Made by a program: the position numbers and the translations under genes
Assembly (NCBI GenBank): GCA_030630585.1
Contig: DAOVMU010000076.1
Span: forward strand, 1 to 7,234
DNA length: 7,234 bases
Direction: 5' to 3'
Source of the DNA: Candidatus Bathyarchaeota archaeon
Lineage (GTDB): Archaea > Thermoproteota > Bathyarchaeia > Bathyarchaeales > Bathycorpusculaceae
Part shown: piece after piece, positions 5,859 through 7,234 of the stretch
Numbering within the stretch: the first letter of the stretch is position 1
How the letters are laid out: each line of letters begins with the position of its first letter
The notes under the pieces: generated by a model
Seen by the model: only the letters and a program-made list of their open reading frames with translations
What the model was told of the DNA's origin: nothing
Databases searched by the model: none

Positions 5859-6458
5859 TCATTCTTCGCTTTCTAATTCGGCTGCACATTCTTCGCAGAG
5901 GAATTCTCCATTAGTCTCTTCTAGGGTGTCTGTCCATCTTTCACAACTGTCACAATATCCGGCAAGAGGCGTCGATTCTGTTTCTGCTTCTTGAGCTCTG
6001 TTTTCGCCTTCCATGAGCGCTTGTTCTTGGATGGTTTCTATGAGTTCAGGCATGACTCCGAGAATATCTTTGCTGGACAGCACTCCAACGAGTTGACCTT
6101 TATACATTACTCCTAATCTTCTGATGTTTAGTCTGCTCATTCTTCTGGCTGTTTCGCTTATTTTATTGTCAGGCTCTATTGTGATCAGAGGTGACGTCAT
6201 GACTTCTTTTGCTTTGAAGGAGCTTGGTTTGGCATTTTTTGCTAAGACTCTTCTGACCAAATCTCTTTCCGTGATGATTCCAAGGGGTTTTCCCCCTTTA
6301 CTTGTTACTACTATGCAGCCTAAACCATGCTTGTCCATGAGTTCTGCAACTTTATTTGCTGTCGCATTTTCATTTACGGTTACTACAGGGCTGCTCATAA
6401 CATCTTTAACTATCATTCTAGATCTTAGTCCAATGTCCGACATTGTTCTCAGCCTCAT
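5859..6458 (-). CDS. CBS-pair protein with C-terminal zinc ribbon
   Basis: A 199-residue protein with two CBS domains and a zinc ribbon. CBS1 covers about 15-72 (VKDVMSSPVVTV ... GIITERDLVRRVL) and CBS2 about 83-138 (AKEVMTSPLITI ... GVLSSKDILGVM), which together form one Bateman module expected to bind an adenosine nucleotide. An acidic linker (about 140-165) leads to the ribbon, with C169-x-x-C172 and C188-x-x-C191, and an acidic tail AAELESEE. CBS/zinc-ribbon fusions are common in archaea; the ribbon probably contacts a protein or nucleic-acid partner, but no target is known. The given start is ATG at 6458, with only weak AGG strings about 12 bases upstream. ATG at 6443 (codon 6, MSDIGLRS) has TGAGG nine bases before it and is a good alternative. 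The gene is divergent from the DUF4438 gene and separated from the four-CBS gene by 298 bases, so it is probably its own transcript. Domain calls are firm; the role is inferred. Confidence 0.9.
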   Translation of the reverse strand: MRLRTMSDIGLRSRMIVKDVMSSPVVTVNENATANKVAELMDKHGLGCIVVTSKGGKPLGIITERDLVRRVLAKNAKPSSFKAKEVMTSPLITIEPDNKISETARRMSRLNIRRLGVMYKGQLVGVLSSKDILGVMPELIETIQEQALMEGENRAQEAETESTPLAGYCDSCERWTDTLEETNGEFLCEECAAELESEE

Positions 6459-6512
6459 GAATAATGTAAGCCTACCTTAGATTTGCTTCAATCAACTCAG
6501 AATAAGTATCCT

Positions 6513-6523
6513 ACATTTAAAAC
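6513..6523 (-). promoter_or_regulatory. Probable TATA box of the CBS/zinc-ribbon gene
   Basis: GTTTTAAATGT on the minus strand is centred near 6518. Transcription about 25 bases further on (near 6492) would leave a leader of 30-50 bases, depending on which ATG is used. The inverted repeat at 6527-6547 lies directly upstream of it. Confidence 0.45.
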
Positions 6524-6526
6524 TTG

Positions 6527-6547
6527 TTGTGTTTCAAATAAACACAA
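6527..6547. repeat. Perfect 8+8 inverted repeat, candidate operator
   Basis: TTGTGTTT (6527-6534) and its exact reverse complement AAACACAA (6540-6547) flank a five-base spacer CAAAT. The element lies between two divergent promoters, about 4 bases upstream of the minus-strand TATA box and about 19 bases upstream of the plus-strand TATA box. Size and symmetry suit a dimeric winged-helix regulator. No regulator gene is in the window, so its binding partner is unknown. Confidence 0.45.
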
Positions 6548-6562
6548 TGTTTTTGGGCTAGA

Positions 6563-6576
6563 GTGAAATTTTAATA
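6563..6576 (+). promoter_or_regulatory. Probable BRE/TATA promoter of the DUF4438 gene
   Basis: GTGAAATTTTAATA combines a purine-rich BRE-like lead (GTGAAA, 6563-6568) with an AT-rich TATA-like core centred near 6571. A start of transcription near 6597 would leave a leader of about 23 bases containing the ribosome site GTGAGG (6606-6611), eight bases before the ATG at 6620. Confidence 0.5.
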
Positions 6577-6619
6577 GCGTCTGTCAATAAATGCACATGA
6601 TTAACGTGAGGAAGTTAGT

Positions 6620-7234
6620 ATGTTACGAACAAACGTTGATAAATTAGTGAAGATATCGGTTGTTGGTGAAGTAGCCAGTCCAGTTTATGGTCGAGGGATT
6701 TATAAAATTTCAGCTGAGGGCAACCCAGTTGTTTTGCCAGGAGTTGGTGGAATCACATACAATGTTAGAGTAGGCGACCTTGCGTGCGGATGGGAAGCTG
6801 ACCATGTTGAGCCAGGTGTAAGCGTAGAAAACAAGGAGAACGACTCACGTTTTGGACGGGGCGCAAATACAGCGTTCAATGTGCTTTCCTGCGTTGGAAA
6901 CGAAGCAGTAGTAGTCACTGAAGATGCGAAAGGTGCAAAGGGTGTTGTAACGGGAAAACACGGCGGAATAGACCACGTACTCGTGGACTTTCAACCCGAA
7001 ACTCTTGAAAAACTCAAGCTTGGCGACAAAATTCTCGTAAAAGCCTTCGGCGTAGGCCTAAAACTTCTAGATTTCCCAGACATAAAAGCAATGAATATGG
7101 ATCCACGCTTTCTTGAGGCTCTAGATCCGAAACCAAACGGCGAAAAACTGGAGGTCTCAGTTACACATGTTATTCCCGCCGTAATAATGGGTTCAGGCTT
7201 AGGAGCAAACCAAACATATTCTGGAGATTATGAC
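6620..7234 (+). CDS. DUF4438-family protein, 5' part of gene
   Basis: The first 205 codons of a gene that runs off the right edge; no stop is reached. The product starts MLRTNVDKLVKISVVGEVAS and carries blocks I associate with DUF4438, a conserved family found in archaea and some bacteria, with a solved structure from Thermotoga but no known function. Visible features: NPVVLPGVGGITYNVRVGD (35-53), the Gly-rich GRGANTAFNVLSCVGNEA (79-96), GKHGGIDHVLVDF (112-124), LKLGDKILVKAFGVGLKLLD (132-151) and SVTHVIPAVIMGSGLGANQ (180-198). There is no signal peptide or membrane segment, so it is probably cytosolic. The start is ATG at 6620 with GTGAGG at 6606-6611, the best ribosome site and promoter pair in the window. 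It is transcribed away from the CBS/zinc-ribbon gene across a shared 161-base control region. The family name is from memory of motifs; the function is unknown. Confidence 0.85.
   Translation, partial: MLRTNVDKLVKISVVGEVASPVYGRGIYKISAEGNPVVLPGVGGITYNVRVGDLACGWEADHVEPGVSVENKENDSRFGRGANTAFNVLSCVGNEAVVVTEDAKGAKGVVTGKHGGIDHVLVDFQPETLEKLKLGDKILVKAFGVGLKLLDFPDIKAMNMDPRFLEALDPKPNGEKLEVSVTHVIPAVIMGSGLGANQTYSGDYD

Noticed and set aside
1..7234. CRISPR array, insertion sequence, tRNA or rRNA gene
   Set aside because: I saw no regularly spaced repeats, transposase-like protein, cloverleaf or rRNA signature anywhere in the window.

Overview
The window comes from an archaeal chromosome. The evidence is a group II chaperonin (thermosome) with a Gly/Met/Pro tail, the archaeal RNA polymerase subunit Rpo6 (RpoK), a stand-alone Mut7-C nuclease, CBS-domain proteins including one with a C-terminal zinc ribbon, and AT-rich elements resembling BRE/TATA promoters. 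Moderate G+C, many TTG starts and this gene set suggest the Thermoproteota/TACK side, possibly a Bathyarchaeia-like lineage; that placement is inference.

Layout. Plus strand, 1-994: the 3' end of a thermosome subunit gene, then rpoK, whose only good N-terminus appears to need an ACG start. Bases 995-1490 hold no intact gene. They contain a T-rich probable terminator and a decayed minus-strand copy of the 3' end of the Mut7-C gene. Minus strand, 5560 down to 1491: a tightly packed probable operon of four genes in the order four-CBS regulator, dihydroorotase (pyrC), Mut7-C nuclease, YcaQ/AlkZ-type DNA glycosylase. Gaps between them are 13, 4 and 3 bases. The last gene is much richer in G+C than its neighbours, and copies of the Mut7-C 3' end lie on both sides of it. 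Bases 5561-5858 separate this operon from another minus-strand gene, a two-CBS protein with a C-terminal zinc ribbon (6458 down to 5859). Bases 6459-6619 form a divergent promoter region with a perfect 8+8 inverted repeat. To the right, on the plus strand, a DUF4438-family gene begins and runs off the window.

Functional picture. The left block is core housekeeping (protein folding, transcription). The central operon joins de novo pyrimidine synthesis to a CBS protein that may sense adenylates, and to two nucleic-acid enzymes, a PIN-like RNase and an interstrand-crosslink-type glycosylase. The glycosylase gene looks like a late addition to the operon's end. The most unusual points are the duplicated Mut7-C remnant flanking it, the apparent ACG start of rpoK, and the palindrome between the CBS/zinc-ribbon and DUF4438 genes. 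I did not find a clear multi-gene system of an unknown kind.
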